NCBI GenBank assembly: GCA_949316235.1
Contig: OX438749.1
Location: 9,132,914 to 9,196,913, forward strand
DNA: 64,000 bases
Reading direction: 5' to 3'
Source of the DNA: Oegoconia quadripuncta
Taxonomy: Eukaryota > Arthropoda > Insecta > Lepidoptera > Autostichidae
Positions 36,401 through 46,317 of this stretch are shown here, piece after piece (position 1 is the stretch's first letter; every line of letters begins with the position of its first letter). The position numbers were made by a program, and so were the translations under genes. The notes beneath the pieces were generated by a model. It searched no databases, had not been told where the DNA came from, and saw only the letters and a program-made list of their open reading frames with translations.

Positions 36401-36901
36401 AGTTAACATACCGAACATTCGCACTAAGCGGTTCGACTCTTTATTCATAATGCGAACAGCCAAGGTATGGAACTCCCTTCTGGCGTCAGTCTTTCCTGAA
36501 TCCTACAACCTTGGGATCTTCAAGAGCAGGGTGAATAGGCATCTGCTGAGATCGCATGCTTCATCTTCGGCCACATCGTCACTTCCCATCAGGTGAGATT
36601 GTGGTCAAACGCGTATCCAGGTAATCGTAGAAAAAAGTAAATTTGGTTCAAATCAAATTTTTTTACCGTCATCGAAGCGCATTTCAAGGTCATTGGTAAA
36701 ACTATTTTGGTTGGACTTAAATATGTAATTGAACAACTTTTAACAATAGATATCCGTTACAGAATGTCGGCAGCGACGGCGGAAGAGCGAGACGAATGGA
36801 TCGAGTGTCTCCGCCGTTCTATCAGTCACAATCCCTTCTACGACATGTTGGCGCAGAGAAAGAAGAAGGCTCAACACAACGTCCACTCGAGCTCGCACTA
36901 G
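23476..36901 (+). CDS. step: Cytohesin (ARF-GEF, Sec7 + PH), partial: last seven exons
   Basis: Joined from 23476-23608, 30198-30396, 30817-31078, 32554-32672, 33800-33911, 35543-35673 and 36763-36901. All introns are GT-AG and all phases agree, giving 364 residues to a TAG stop. Order: C-terminal part of the coiled coil, Sec7 domain (about residues 35-215), PH domain (about 225-340), basic tail with QRKKK. Cytohesins load GTP on ARF proteins at the plasma membrane and act in insulin/PI3K and endocytic signalling. The Sec7 glutamic finger is the first Glu of YLGERSEFN, and the phosphoinositide-binding [10 protein letters not shown] motif is present. Family members are about 400 aa, so roughly 35 N-terminal residues are missing upstream. 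The symbol is that of Drosophila steppke, used by orthology. Near-complete collinearity with animal cytohesins makes the assignment firm. Confidence 0.95.
24247..24523. mobile_element. Palindromic TA-flanked MITE, mariner-like
   Basis: It starts TACAGGGTGAATTTGAATTC and ends with AATTAAATTTCAGCCTGTAT; the ends are inverted copies. Further in, GTGACGCCACTCTTGATTAC then GAACAACTTT is mirrored by AAAGTTGTTCGTAATCAGGA and GTAAAGTCGCCAG, so almost the whole 275 bp folds back. TA borders and CAGGGTG ends fit a Tc1/mariner-type non-autonomous element. Half of another copy is at 62345-62441. Confidence 0.65.
25438..25880 (+). repeat. Widespread lepidopteran interspersed repeat
   Basis: Recognisable blocks in order: AACCCTGATAGGATCTCTTC, TCTGTCTGTCAAGACCCTTT, AGGAACGCGTGGAGATATCA, GTCTCTTGGAGCTGTAAAAA, GGGTACTTCCCGTTGA and a terminal GCGCGCCAGTCAGACTCGCA, then CTTGTCCGGC. 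This is a high-copy pattern in Lepidoptera whose class I cannot assign. A second truncated unit starts near 25888 (GAGGGTTCCACACCTCAAAA). Confidence 0.55.
26550..26590 (-). repeat. LINE 3'-end-like fragment
   Basis: AATCAATCAATTAAATACGC followed by TTTATTG reads on the minus strand as an AATAAAGCG-type LINE terminus. Only about 40 bases. Confidence 0.3.
29775..29862 (+). repeat. Repeat family D copy
   Basis: GGCACGTAAAAAGAATAGAA, CCAACCCGTCTCTTCCTGTG and AAAGGCAACTAATATTACAC match the block order at 40145-40250. Confidence 0.5.
30198..30396 (+). CDS. step: Cytohesin exon: Sec7 with catalytic glutamate
   Basis: Acceptor TTATTTTTCCAG, donor AGGTTGGTG. It encodes [20 protein letters not shown] through LVQALR with the last Arg split. 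[11 protein letters not shown] contains the glutamic finger that displaces Mg and phosphate from ARF-GDP. The intron starts only 24 bases before a long (CA)n tract. Confidence 0.95.
30397..30816 (+). other. Cytohesin intron, 420 bp
   Basis: Short intron between the two Sec7 exons. Apart from the (CA)n tract nothing is recognisable. It ends with a TTCTTATTTGCAG acceptor. Confidence 0.85.
30421..30473 (+). repeat. (CA)n microsatellite
   Basis: An uninterrupted CA/AC run of about 26 units beginning 24 bases after the exon donor. It is open as His-Thr repeats in one frame, which explains an artefactual 152-codon ORF. Confidence 0.95.
30817..31078 (+). CDS. step: Cytohesin exon: Sec7 C-terminal half
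   Basis: Acceptor TTCTTATTTGCAG. It encodes [20 protein letters not shown] to GDLPQELLL and exits in phase 0 at a GTGGGA donor. [19 protein letters not shown] forms the ARF-binding hydrophobic groove, highly conserved in Sec7 proteins. A short open extension after the donor, into intron repeat DNA, is not part of the gene. Confidence 0.95.
31079..32553 (+). other. Cytohesin intron, 1.5 kb
   Basis: Contains a lepidopteran repeat fragment at about 31130-31290 (CCTCCACTGCTGAACAGCGG, GGCCTGCATCCAGCGACCTC), the SINE family C copy at 31318-31556 and AT-rich DNA. No coding motif. Confidence 0.75.
31318..31556 (-). repeat. SINE family C, copy 1 (head missing)
   Basis: GGGTTAGCACTTGACCTCAA, CCCCATATTATTTGGGGGAC, TGGCTATCTTATCTCTGACA, TTAGATAAGATGGTGGTAGC and TGCCCTACCACCAACC. 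The same body occurs at 46318-46610 and 61578-61826, where on the minus strand it is headed by a tRNA-like GAGGTCGCGGGTTCGATCCC. This copy lacks that head. Confidence 0.65.
32554..32672 (+). CDS. step: Cytohesin exon: Sec7-PH linker and start of PH
   Basis: Acceptor GTTTTCATTTCCAG, donor AGGTAAG. It encodes [20 protein letters not shown], then [19 protein letters not shown] with the next Arg split. The linker is the autoinhibitory segment that covers the Sec7 site in known cytohesin structures. The exon ends in two glycines before Arg, i.e. the diglycine form of the PH beta1-beta2 loop. Confidence 0.95.
32673..33799 (+). other. Cytohesin intron, 1.1 kb
   Basis: Separates the GG codons from the Arg-Tyr-Lys of the PH loop. 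In vertebrates a 3-nt micro-exon adding a third Gly sits at this position. Such a short exon could not be recognised here by eye. Otherwise featureless AT-rich DNA. Confidence 0.7.
33800..33911 (+). CDS. step: Cytohesin exon: PH core
   Basis: Acceptor TTATCATTCCAG, donor CAGTAAGT. It encodes (R)[20 protein letters not shown] to IIPLENIS. The Lys/Arg residues of YKSWKRR contact inositol phosphates in family members. Phase 0 exit. Confidence 0.95.
33912..35542 (+). other. Cytohesin intron, 1.6 kb
   Basis: AT-rich. It holds a family D repeat tail at 34700-34800 (GTTGTTTCAAGCATTAAACT, TTTGGAACACCCAAACGCTA). No coding signal. Confidence 0.75.
34698..34800 (+). repeat. Repeat family D, 3' part
   Basis: GTTGTTTCAAGCATTAAACT, TTTGGAACACCCAAACGCTA, ATGTTTGGGTCATCTCCGAC and CCCATTTGGG. 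The same blocks occur at 40315-40385. Confidence 0.5.
35543..35673 (+). CDS. step: Cytohesin exon: PH second half
   Basis: Acceptor AATAAATTCCAG, donor AGGTACG. It encodes [20 protein letters not shown], then [20 protein letters not shown] and TVYR with the last Arg split. This is the usual cytohesin sequence between the PH beta strands. Confidence 0.95.
35674..36762 (+). other. Cytohesin intron, 1.1 kb
   Basis: The 3' half is occupied by a sense-oriented LINE 3' fragment ending about 140 bases before the last exon. The 5' half is AT-rich with nothing recognisable. Confidence 0.75.
36430..36622 (+). pseudogene. CR1/Jockey-group LINE ORF2 C-terminus and 3' UTR
   Basis: An open stretch encodes [20 protein letters not shown], then [11 protein letters not shown], ending SSLPIR and a TGA. 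This AKVWNSLP--VFP--YNL--FK--V-R-L pattern is the usual C-terminus of CR1/Jockey-type LINE polyproteins, where it follows the RT domain. The stop is followed by GTGAGATTGTGGTCAAACGC, also seen at 17119. Only the last 55 or so codons remain. It sits within a cytohesin intron in the sense direction. Confidence 0.65.
36763..36901 (+). CDS. step: Cytohesin terminal exon: PH helix and basic tail
   Basis: Acceptor ATCCGTTACAG. It encodes (R)[20 protein letters not shown] to the stop TAG at 36899-36901. The PH C-terminal helix is followed by [20 protein letters not shown], the conserved end with a polybasic membrane/ARF-GTP-binding tail. Confidence 0.95.
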
Positions 36902-37126
36902 TCATGGAAATTGACGCGTCTAAAGTTAGATAATAAGTATATCCTGGTGATAGAAACAGTTTAAAGGACTGACAGGCAAACAGTGCCGCAAATTGAGGCT
37001 GACAATGGTGAGTGGTGGTTATCACATCGTTGTTATGCATATTAGAAGAGACAACGATACGTACTTCTGTTCCCACCACGCCTAAAGTTTTATTTAAAGC
37101 CAAGTTTATTCACAGAGATGTATCTA

Positions 37127-37132
37127 AATAAA
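37127..37132 (+). terminator. First candidate polyadenylation signal of cytohesin
   Basis: AATAAA, 226 bases after the stop codon. AT-rich sequence surrounds it, so chance occurrence is possible. Alternatives are further downstream. Confidence 0.35.
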
Positions 37133-37682
37133 TAGAGGATTAGTCGCTTGCTTCGATGATAATGAACTTGATTGCAATCCATCGGTCGAATTAGACAGTT
37201 GGCGATTAAGTTCATTGCCATTGAAGTTAGGCAATAAGGGTGGACGGGAAATAGCCGATAAACCCATGGAGTCATTTGAATCTGCTATAATATGCTGCGT
37301 TTATACCTATAAGTCGTATATTACGGCGTGGCGTATCATTTCATTATCACGCTTTAATAACGGCGTAGAGCAATGGTACCAACATTGAGTACTATCAAAG
37401 AATGAATGTCAAGAATAATGTCGTAATTTGTCTACAACGTTATGGCATTACGTTAAATTTAACGACCGACGTCGTTGTAACTTTACGTTGTATTTATGGC
37501 TCATAAAATCTTTGATTTATATTCTGGCCTATACTATACATGAGAACGGAAAATTTTCTTGGATTTTCAAATAATGTCTATTTACTTTCGGTTTGTTACG
37601 TAATTCAGTGTTACGACGGTAGTTTATATTGGACGCGTCAATTAAGTAGAGGCCAGTATAATATCCATCCAAAATTTTTTTT

Positions 37683-37860
37683 ATCGATTTGACATTAGTC
37701 ACTTAATAGCATATAATATTATTATGAAATCGTACAGTGATTTTTATAACTCATTGTGAAATAAGCCTAATTAATAAATGAACTACCAATTAAGACGTCC
37801 ATCAAAACTCATTTATCGATTTGACGTGTAGTCGCTACTTATATCGATTTGACATTAGTC
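37683..37860 (+). repeat. Three copies of an ATCGATTTGACATTAGTC motif
   Basis: ATCGATTTGACATTAGTC at 37683-37700 is repeated exactly at 37843-37860, and a variant with GTG in place of AT lies at 37816-37834. The spacing is irregular. Function unknown. Confidence 0.8.
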
Positions 37861-39252
37861 GCCAATTAGTCGGATTACAATATAAAATTGTGATATTTGC
37901 AGCCATGATAGATATAAGGACAATGTTATGCAAATATCGGCCCTCGTCATATGGCTATAACTGAATCATACCATAAGGGATTAACTTGCATGGGATAAAT
38001 CTACCCTTGTACTGTAAATATTATTGGTAAATGGTTTATTATATTTTTTTTATGAACTTGGTAAGATTGCATCGAGTAGTTTAATTCTGATATTTGTATA
38101 CATTGCGCGTTTACACGATACCCCAGGCCACGCTATAAACATGTGATATTATACAAATTCGCACAAGGTTATGCAAAGATATTTCTTATATAAGATGTTG
38201 CAGCTAAAGCATACTTGAATATAACACTCAGTAAGTAGAACTTTTATTTTGTTCTCGATATTTATAAGAATTGTCAAACAAGTAATCTGTAAGTTATTTT
38301 CCTTAAATATCGATAACAAGTAAAATATCTTATAATCTCATAAAATACGGCATCGGGGTTAAAATATATAACAGTGAAAAATGTGTATATAGTGCCGTCG
38401 TACATGTTACGGGATTGTTAAGTGTTGATTTTGATGTGTAGTTTCCATGAAGGTACCACATGCACATTTTTCATGTTTTCTTATTCTGTCATGGTTGTCA
38501 GTTAGCTAATTGTCCATGTAAATAACGAAGGTAAGACTGAAACTATAATGTACTTTTTATACATTATTTTATTTGACGGAGTTACTATGAGAATTTAGCC
38601 AATGTGTTTATAGCTAATGTTGCATAACTTTTTTAAAAAAAGCACCTCGCACTATGTGTTGATTCTCAGAGTAATACATCTGTAATGTCAGCGAAGTAAT
38701 GTATTGTTTGCATGTGCTGCCAAATTATTATTTTAAGGTAATTTGCGACATGCTCATAGAAATTTTAATATATGTGTTATTGAAAATATGGTTAGTTTTC
38801 TGAACACCAATTTATCGTTGCCTTGACAATAATTGTGTACTCAGCATGGTTTGCCATTTTGGTTAAACCCTCGTATTCAATGAAAGTATTAATTTAGTAA
38901 TTGTAATGTACAATAAATCGGTTTAGTGTAAAAATTGTGTATAAATAGAATAGAATATTTCTATGTAAAAAATAGCCATAGCGTATAAATATAAAGTTGT
39001 AAATATTGCTTTTATACGATTATGGTTTATTTGTTTAATTATGATTTGATTAGTAACGTCATTTTGGTTTATAGAAGTATCCTTAGGGTTAACATTCCTT
39101 TTTCCGTTTACAGATTAAATGAAATTACGTTATTATATTTATTTATCGCCTGATTATAGTAAATTATAGCCTGTATATTATCCAATATTTATAAATATTT
39201 GTTAACTTATATGCTCTAATAACTTGTTCCTACAAATTTATCATCATCATTT

Positions 39253-39452
39253 AAATAAATAAATAACCAATCATCTACTCCCAAACTAAGCAAAGCTTGT
39301 AAGACTCGGGAATATTTATTTTTATTTTATTTTATTGATAATTCAGAATCAATATAAATATTCATATTCATCACACAAACATTTATCTATTCGAACCCGC
39401 AATCGTTGGTTTCGCTGACAGGGTCACTATCCACTTCACCAACCGGTCATCG
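39253..39452 (-). repeat. SINE family A, rearranged copy
   Basis: It has the 3' body (CCAATCATCTACTCCCAAAC, AAGCAAAGCTTGTAAGACTC), a T-rich insertion or internal rearrangement, then TTCATATTCATCACACAAAC and the tRNA-like head as AACCCGCAATCGTTGGTTTC, GGGTCACTATCCACTTCACC. Confidence 0.7.
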
Positions 39453-39540
39453 TGTTTATCATTGTTTATCATCATTGTTAATGATCACAAGTAAATCCGC
39501 AAATTTAGCGAGAACATTTTGGCTATATTAAACGCCCTCC

Positions 39541-39560
39541 TGATGATGATGATGATGATC
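39541..39560 (+). repeat. Short (TGA)n tract
   Basis: TGATGATGATGATGATGATC; probably the simple tail of an adjacent degraded LINE or SINE. Confidence 0.6.
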
Positions 39561-40139
39561 ATGGATTCTAGCAATCAATAGTCAACCTATCGTGTTTATC
39601 AATGTTCTACATACATACAGGGTGGATCACTAGATACAGCGACGGTCCAATTGAGAGCAGCGTCTGTTTGTATCGTTGACTGCAAGTCAAGCGTAACACA
39701 GGTGATTCTTATTACACTGCAGAAAGGTTTAAAATTGAAGTAACGTGTTACGCATGAGCTGCAGGTCACTACATTCGAGTACAATAATAAGAATTACTAA
39801 TACATCTCAACACGTACTACTGACCATTATCACGGACTTCAAATTGATGGATACAATTTTTTGATGGTCACACCATCATGTTTTTACATTTAAGTGCACT
39901 TGAACCTTGACAATTATAGAGATGACTAATGATTGCAATAATGTATGCTCTAAGGCAATAATAATATAAGTCTAGTATACTGTCTCAAAATTCTTAAGAT
40001 TCTATTTGTCTTCTTTGTACATCATACATACATACCTAACCATGCATTCAATGGCCTATTACGAATGAATTAAAACAAGCATCACATCGTGATCTTTTCA
40101 TTCAGTCGTTCAGGTCGCACCTACGTGACATTTTTAAAT

Positions 40140-40405
40140 AATTAGGCCGTGGTTTTGGCACGTTACAAGCATAGAACCAACCCATCTCTTCCCGTGGGTG
40201 TTGGAAAAGGCGACTAAGGGACTTTATATAAAAAAAACATCTGTAGATTTGCACGTTGCAACGGCGAGGGACTCATACTGTCACGTATATTTTGAAAGGT
40301 GCACCGAGGATGTTGTTTCAAGCATCAAACTTTTGAAAACCTAAACGCTGTTGGGATATCTCTGACCACCCCATTTGGGAATGGCCGTGAGGTTATGTAT
40401 GTATG
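40140..40405 (+). repeat. Repeat family D, longest copy
   Basis: Ordered blocks: GGCCGTGGTTTTGGCACGTT, AACCAACCCATCTCTTCCCG, GGAAAAGGCGACTAAGGGAC, TCTGTAGATTTGCACGTTGC, GTGCACCGAGGATGTTGTTT and CCCCATTTGGGAATGGCCGT. No ORF. Other copies are at 16280, 18325, 29775, 34698 and 46780. Confidence 0.6.
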
Positions 40406-41864
40406 TATGAAATGTAGCAATCCTACTAATACTTGATATTTATATTTAAAGAAAGTATCCCGACTTGCCGTTCCCTGCGCATTTGTTAAAAAATCTTAAG
40501 TGAAAATACCTTATCATAATTTTCCCGTAACTCTAATAGCATTGGGGGTAGGATTCCCTATATAGTTCCATCACACCAAATGTATACAATAGTATTGTAA
40601 CAATAGACTGGCAGTAGTCCGTGGACGTAATAATAGGGGATTAGCATCTTGAGCATAACGAATATCCCCAATATGCCTCTATTATTAGGGCATGCTAGAC
40701 ATGACCGTTACATTGACACGACATATAGAACAAACATCCATACTTTCATGTTTATATTAGATTTGTTAGTATATCCAATACATCTATCAATTTATTAGGA
40801 AACTAATGTGAATTGTTTTTAGGGAATGGTGCCTAAAATTATCGATCTGTAACTAGTGTATCTTTAGTGATAGGAAGCTGTAAAATTTGCCTCAGAAATG
40901 TTAATTTATCTCAATTGTAATGTTTTATATGACAATGGATATGTGCATAATAATAGTGTTGTAAATATTTTGTAAGAAAAGGAAGAATATACATAGTTAT
41001 CTTTATTTATGGCGTTGTTTTGTTTCTTTACAATTTTGTCAAATATAAAATTATGCCTTTTGCATTTCAATCTTTGGCATTAGCGTCGTCGTGTAATACG
41101 GGAGGTCGTGTCTTATAATTGTTATATTTTAAATTAACTCCGGTCTAAAGAGCCTGTGAAGACTTATGGGAATCTTCCGTAGTAGTTATCCCGCTCGAGG
41201 GCAATGGAGTGAAGTGTTTAAATCGTCTTAGCGTAGTGGAATGTAAAATAGTCACACAGTGAAATCCATTTGGGCAAAGAATTAAAGTACCCCAAAACTT
41301 GGGTCTTGAGGCTGTATCAACCGAGATGCGTCTTAAGCACTTGACGCTATCTCAAGCTCCGTGCTAATTTATAAACCAATCTTGAGGTCTACTCAGCTGA
41401 GATCACTTCTCAAGAATGAATGATCGCGAGTTTCGTTTATTAATACGTGGAACTCGGCGCACGTCTCAAGTGAGTACTGCTTGAGTAGTCTCAAGTTAGG
41501 TTTATTAATCAACACGTTCACAAGACTGTTCTCAATCTTGAGAATGGTTTATTAATACGGGCCTAAGACTTAAATCAGGGGGTCTCGTTCACTACCCTTC
41601 CAATTTACTCCAACACTTACTCTATGCATGCGCTTGTATGGCACATTGACGTGCGATCATGGTTCCGTGAGCGTTACTTCTCGAACTAACTCTATCAAAA
41701 ACCTCTATAAAATTTTCTATTCAGGTATTTTTGAATACATAATGTAAGTTAGTTTTAAAAATGTTTCGAATTACCCACTAAATTTTTAGTTCCTTACCAT
41801 TTGCTAAACGGAGCGCTTATTGAATCAACTTAGTGTCTGTTCTGAAAAGACAACTGAAAAGTAT

Positions 41865-42096
41865 AATGCCTGACTGCTATACCAAAAGGTCACGGGTTCG
41901 AATCCCGCTAGGGGCATATGTTTGTATGATGAATACAGACATGTGTTCCCGAGTTATGGATGTTTTTCATTTATATGTATTTATTTCAAAATGTGTAGTA
42001 TATTAACCATGGTATCCATAATACAAGTCTAGTTGCTTAGTGTGGAACTAGATGGCGCTGGGTGTACGTCCAAGAATATTTATTATTATTGTAATA
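41865..42096 (+). repeat. tRNA-derived SINE, family B, copy 1
   Basis: The tRNA-like box B ACGGGTTCGAATCCCGCTAG is followed by GTATGATGAATACAGACATG, TTCCCGAGTTATGGATGTTT, GTATCCATAATACAAGTCTA and GCTTAGTGTGGAACTAGATG, then a (TATTA)-rich tail. Family B differs from A in the body but has a similar plan. Confidence 0.7.
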
Positions 42097-42236
42097 TCAG
42101 AAAATGGTAGCTCCAATATAGTGTATGTATAGTTATGAAAGCAAATTTCGATTCTAAGGAGAGAACTGTAATAGTGATACTTAGAATTGTATGCCACCAC
42201 CACACCACATATAAGTTCTCTAAATGTCTATCAATA

Positions 42237-42482
42237 ATAATAATATAATAATAATAATAAATATTTGGGACACTTACACCAATCATCTAGTCCCAAACTA
42301 AGCAAAGCTTGTACTATGGATACTAGATAACGGATAAACATACATAAATATTTATATAAACATCCAAGACTCGGGAATAAATGTTCGTATTCATCACACA
42401 AACATTTACCCCTCGCGGGATTCGAACCCGCAACCATTGGTTTCGCTGATAGGGTCACTATCCACTACACCAATCGGTCGTC
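42237..42482 (-). repeat. SINE family A, most complete copy
   Basis: Reading the minus strand: TGGTGTAGTGGATAGTGACC, AACCAATGGTTGCGGGTTCG, AATCCCGCGAGGGGTAAATG, then the family body and a (TTATTATTA) tail. Box A and box B spacing is tRNA-like. It is bordered directly by the inverted repeat-like sequence at 42485-42520. Confidence 0.75.
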
Positions 42483-42484
42483 AA

Positions 42485-42520
42485 TATGAAGATTATTCTA
42501 TCAATAATCTTCATATTATT
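42485..42520. repeat. Inverted repeat at a repeat junction
   Basis: ATGAAGATTATT (42486-42497) is mirrored by AATAATCTTCAT (42502-42513) around CTAT. It lies exactly between the family A SINE head and the following Helitron-like copy. Confidence 0.7.
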
Positions 42521-42529
42521 TTTATTAAA

Positions 42530-42775
42530 TCACTACCTTTCCGCTCACAGCTTCGCCTGCGTGAAATAACTTTATCGGGGAAATTTATTTGTCACGCGGG
42601 AACTACTCCCTTTATCGGGATAAAAAATATCCTGTTTTAATCCAGGGTAATGTTCTATCTACCAAATTTAATGCAAATCCGTTCATTTCGCCGTGATTTA
42701 GCAACAAATAAATGAACAACGATCCAAACTTATATACTATTACGTAGTATAACATTTATAATATTAGTTATTCGT
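42530..42775 (-). repeat. Helitron-like/short interspersed repeat, inverted copy
   Basis: The minus strand runs through ATATTATAAATG-like sequence, AACGGATTTGCATTAAATTT, CGATAAAGGGAGTAGTTCCC, GCGTGACAAATAAATTTCCC and CAGGCGAAGCTGTGAGCGG. The order parallels 3897-4088, but the copies are strongly diverged. Confidence 0.45.
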
Positions 42776-44424
42776 AGATTATTTTGTTTGCAGTAAGTCA
42801 TTACTACCTAAAATAACATTTTAAGTAAATCAAAACAAGTTTTATACTTAATTCACTATATTCAGTTATAACATACTTCGATGCTGTTTGTATTGATTGC
42901 AGGTGTGTAGGTTACCGAGCTCATTCATCGTGCACACTACATTTTCCCGACCGCTTAATGGCTGGCCAACCGTAACACATCGGAACTCGCTTCCTTTTCC
43001 GATGTCGGTGAAACATAACCGTTGCGCAAATACTATGTGCGCAAATTATAGTATCGCAAATCGTAACTATACGTAAGGTTTGTTAACTAGAGGGATCATG
43101 TAAGCTTGTTTTTAATATTGAAAAGTATAAGGATACATAAATTAATTCAGAGAGAGTGCCTTATCGTGGCAGCTCCATAGCAGATCAAATCAAACTTTGA
43201 CGTGTTTAAAAATGGAATGGTGAAATACGCCCCGAATACAGAACCTCCTCCTTTTTTGAAGTCGTTTAAAAATATAGGTTTACCTGTAAAATAAGTATAA
43301 TGCTCGTTGATATCGTATATTCTGCCAAAGCCAGATATACCAAATCTTCATTTCAATAAATTTTAAGATACATAAAACAGAAATTTATAAAGAAAGCATA
43401 TTATAAAATATCAGACTATTTAGATGATAATCATCCCTGGACATAAACGGCTTGTTCGCATGCCTGGCTAATCTCCCCACAACCGCCATGTTTACTTTCT
43501 GAAGTCTGTTTCCTACTGGGGATCGTAAAGAAAATTCAACAAGCGGTTTTTGTGTAAGTAGGAAATTACAGAATATTTATTAGTACTAACGTATCCGAGT
43601 CTATAGTAACGATTACAAAGTAGAATATTAGTAGGTACTTTATTCTCTCTATTAGTATGAGTATCATCTATTTCAAAATGTTTTCCAGTTATTTTATTAT
43701 TCTCTGTTCCGAAAAACTTTTTTAACGTTATAGACGTAGTACCTTCCTACCACGGCTCTGGTAGGGTTGCTGGGAATAGGTATCTTAGAGAGAGATCACC
43801 TTTGTACAGTAAAGTTCAAAAGTGCATATCCACCAAAATTTAAAATGTTTTGTAAATTATTTTTAATTAGATGCTATCTAATCTTTCACAAGATTGAGAT
43901 GTCCTTAAGTTGATGCTTGAGAATCTGTTGCATATTAAAACAGTATCAAAAAAATAGTCTTTAGACTGAAACACGATCTCAAGATCGATTTATAATACGG
44001 ACCTTAGATTAGTAGGTAGTTGATAATTGTACCTTAAATATAGATATGTTAATCGTTTAACCTGAGACTGGGTGTAATCCGACCGTAATTCTGTCCCTTT
44101 TTTGTTTTAATTTTGTGTATTCCGAAATTATACATATATACACAGATCAATCACATACCTATTTTTTTAGAATTATTTTAATTACAACAACAATCAATCG
44201 TTCTCCCTCAATGCCGTTTTCACTAGATTTTTTCCCGAATTGTTTTATTGTTGCATTGGGTTGTAATGGATTGTAAATTTTTTATCACTAAAATTCAATA
44301 CGGTTGTCGGTTTCATTTCCATTTTTTTTTAAATAAGCAAAAACTAGAACTAGATCTAAGTCCAAACTTAGGCACTGAACCAAATCGTTTCTATTTGGCG
44401 ACTGCCGCTGACGGCCGTAGTCGT

Positions 44425-44472
44425 ATGGCCGAGTGTCAGCGAGAGGTTCTTAGGTTCGATTCTCCAAACGTT
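44425..44472 (+). repeat. tRNA-like fragment
   Basis: GTCGTATGGCCGAGTGTCAG followed by AGGTTCTTAGGTTCGATTCTCC has box A and box B spacing too short for a tRNA. It is best read as a degraded tRNA-derived SINE head or tRNA pseudogene. Confidence 0.4.
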
Positions 44473-44566
44473 GTCAGCAATGACTTGATTGGTTAAAGCT
44501 ATTGTAATATATTATTGCTTAATTCTGTGCTTTCACTTAAGAAATTGATAAATTTGAAAAATTCAA

Positions 44567-44803
44567 TAATTGGTAAATAAATAATAAATAAATAAATATC
44601 CTTGGACATACATACAACGCCATCTAGTTCCACATTAAGCAACTATAGGCTTGTGTTGTGTTGTAGGTACCACATAAAGCAGATGGTTGATATACTACAC
44701 AAATACATTTTTTTTGTAAATAAATAAATATATAAATGAAAAACATCCATAACTCGGGAACACATGTCTATTAAATTCATCATACAAATTTATCCATTAG
44801 ACT
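44567..44803 (-). repeat. SINE family B, copy 2
   Basis: AACGCCATCTAGTTCCACAT, AAGCAACTATAGGCTTGTGT, AACATCCATAACTCGGGAAC and TTCATCATACAAATTTATCC are the reverse complement of the family B body. The tRNA head is lost. Confidence 0.65.
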
Positions 44804-46317
44804 GGTCCACGCCTCTGGAGATGTGACTATGTGAGAACTGATGCCTACTTTGTTCATGAGCTTATGCATTCAGCGGGGCAATAGCCCTAGCGTACTACGA
44901 GTAGGTACCTACCTACCGAGTTGCACGGCGTTTTTTGTGTTAGTAAAGTCCGCTTGATACATACAAATAAGTTATGGGTTCGAATGACTGAAAAAAGGGA
45001 GAATTGATTTTTATCATTATTTCGACCACAGAGTATCTAGTACCAACCTACTGATCTACGATAGAACTATCGAACTATACAGAGCAAAGGAAACTTCCCA
45101 TACCACTGAGCATGCATGATGGCTTTTGATAATGATATTTTTATGTCTTTAAAATGTATATTATAATTAAATGATAACATAGCTGCGAGTAACTACCATA
45201 ATATGTAGGTAGATACTACGTGTGTGTGTGTAGTTAAATTCCTCTGAGACCATTTTTACTCCTAGGATTTAGTATTAAGTTCTATTGTTTTAAGCGAATC
45301 AGAATAAATAGTACCTGTATGTTTAATCTGGCTCTGGAACTATATGCATTTTAAAACTATTGTGGCACGAGTCCCGACTGGCCACCTTCACAAAGGAAAA
45401 CCTTCACTGGCGGCGGTTTCGTGGAAGCCTACGAAATAGGACGCCAGACTGCACAACGACAGGTGAAAGCAAATTAAAATAGGATTATTGTTTTATTATA
45501 ACGTTATTGTTATATAAATAATCTGTAATGGATGGCTACATAGTTACGTTTTAAAACTATTTATTAAAAAAATTATAGTTCTAGGTAGTAACAGCACACC
45601 TAATAGCCCGCGTCTTAATCTACGGTAGATAATTAACTGCATAAATGCCGACGTGCAGAACAAACACATTTTATTAAAAAAAAAATTATAGACATTAATC
45701 CAATATACGCCCCATATGTACTAATTATTTTTTAATTACGTACTTCACCAATCCAGAGGGCCGATCGCGCTAAGTTTCAACGGTATTACCAAATCTAATC
45801 CATAGCCAAAAACGTTACGTTAAGCACATTTCGTATCGCGCTAACCATTTCAACGGGAATTTAACCATCATAAGCTTGTGCATTTGCAATTGCTCTGTGA
45901 CTACGACCGACCGATATACAATAGATACAATAACAGTAGGCAAGTGAAAGACTTACCTAAAAGTTCGTGAGTACCGTATTAATTATCTTTACTTGTCTAA
46001 TACTGAAGAAAAAAATCTAATTTAACAATAATTTGATTGAAATTTTATAGCATATCACTTTTTCGAAAATAAGTTTTAAGTATTTTCTGAGCAAAGTAAC
46101 AAACTGTTTTTACGTTTTCCCGGAATATAAGAGCATAAAACAGAATGTCCTTTACCTATCTGTGTACAAATTATCATCCAAACTGGTTAACCATTTCAGC
46201 GTAATTAAGCCTCAAAAACTTAGAAAATAACGAAAAACGTTCGAAAGGAACTGGTCACCATGTATATCCTGTGAGTTATCCGACAGAGTGAGAGCATGTA
46301 TTTTAAATTTCGACATC

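Larger units (their letters stand above)
36902..38940 (+). other. Cytohesin 3' UTR and proximal flank
   Basis: Non-coding after the stop. AATAAA hexamers occur at 37127-37132, 37773-37778 and 38912-38917. Which one is used cannot be decided. Three copies of an ATCGATTTGAC motif lie at 37683-37860. No ORF with motifs. Confidence 0.5.

Noticed and set aside
42411..42482. tRNA gene suggested by box A and box B
   Set aside because: A SINE body follows the head, several copies with the same flank exist in the window, and a full cloverleaf cannot be drawn.
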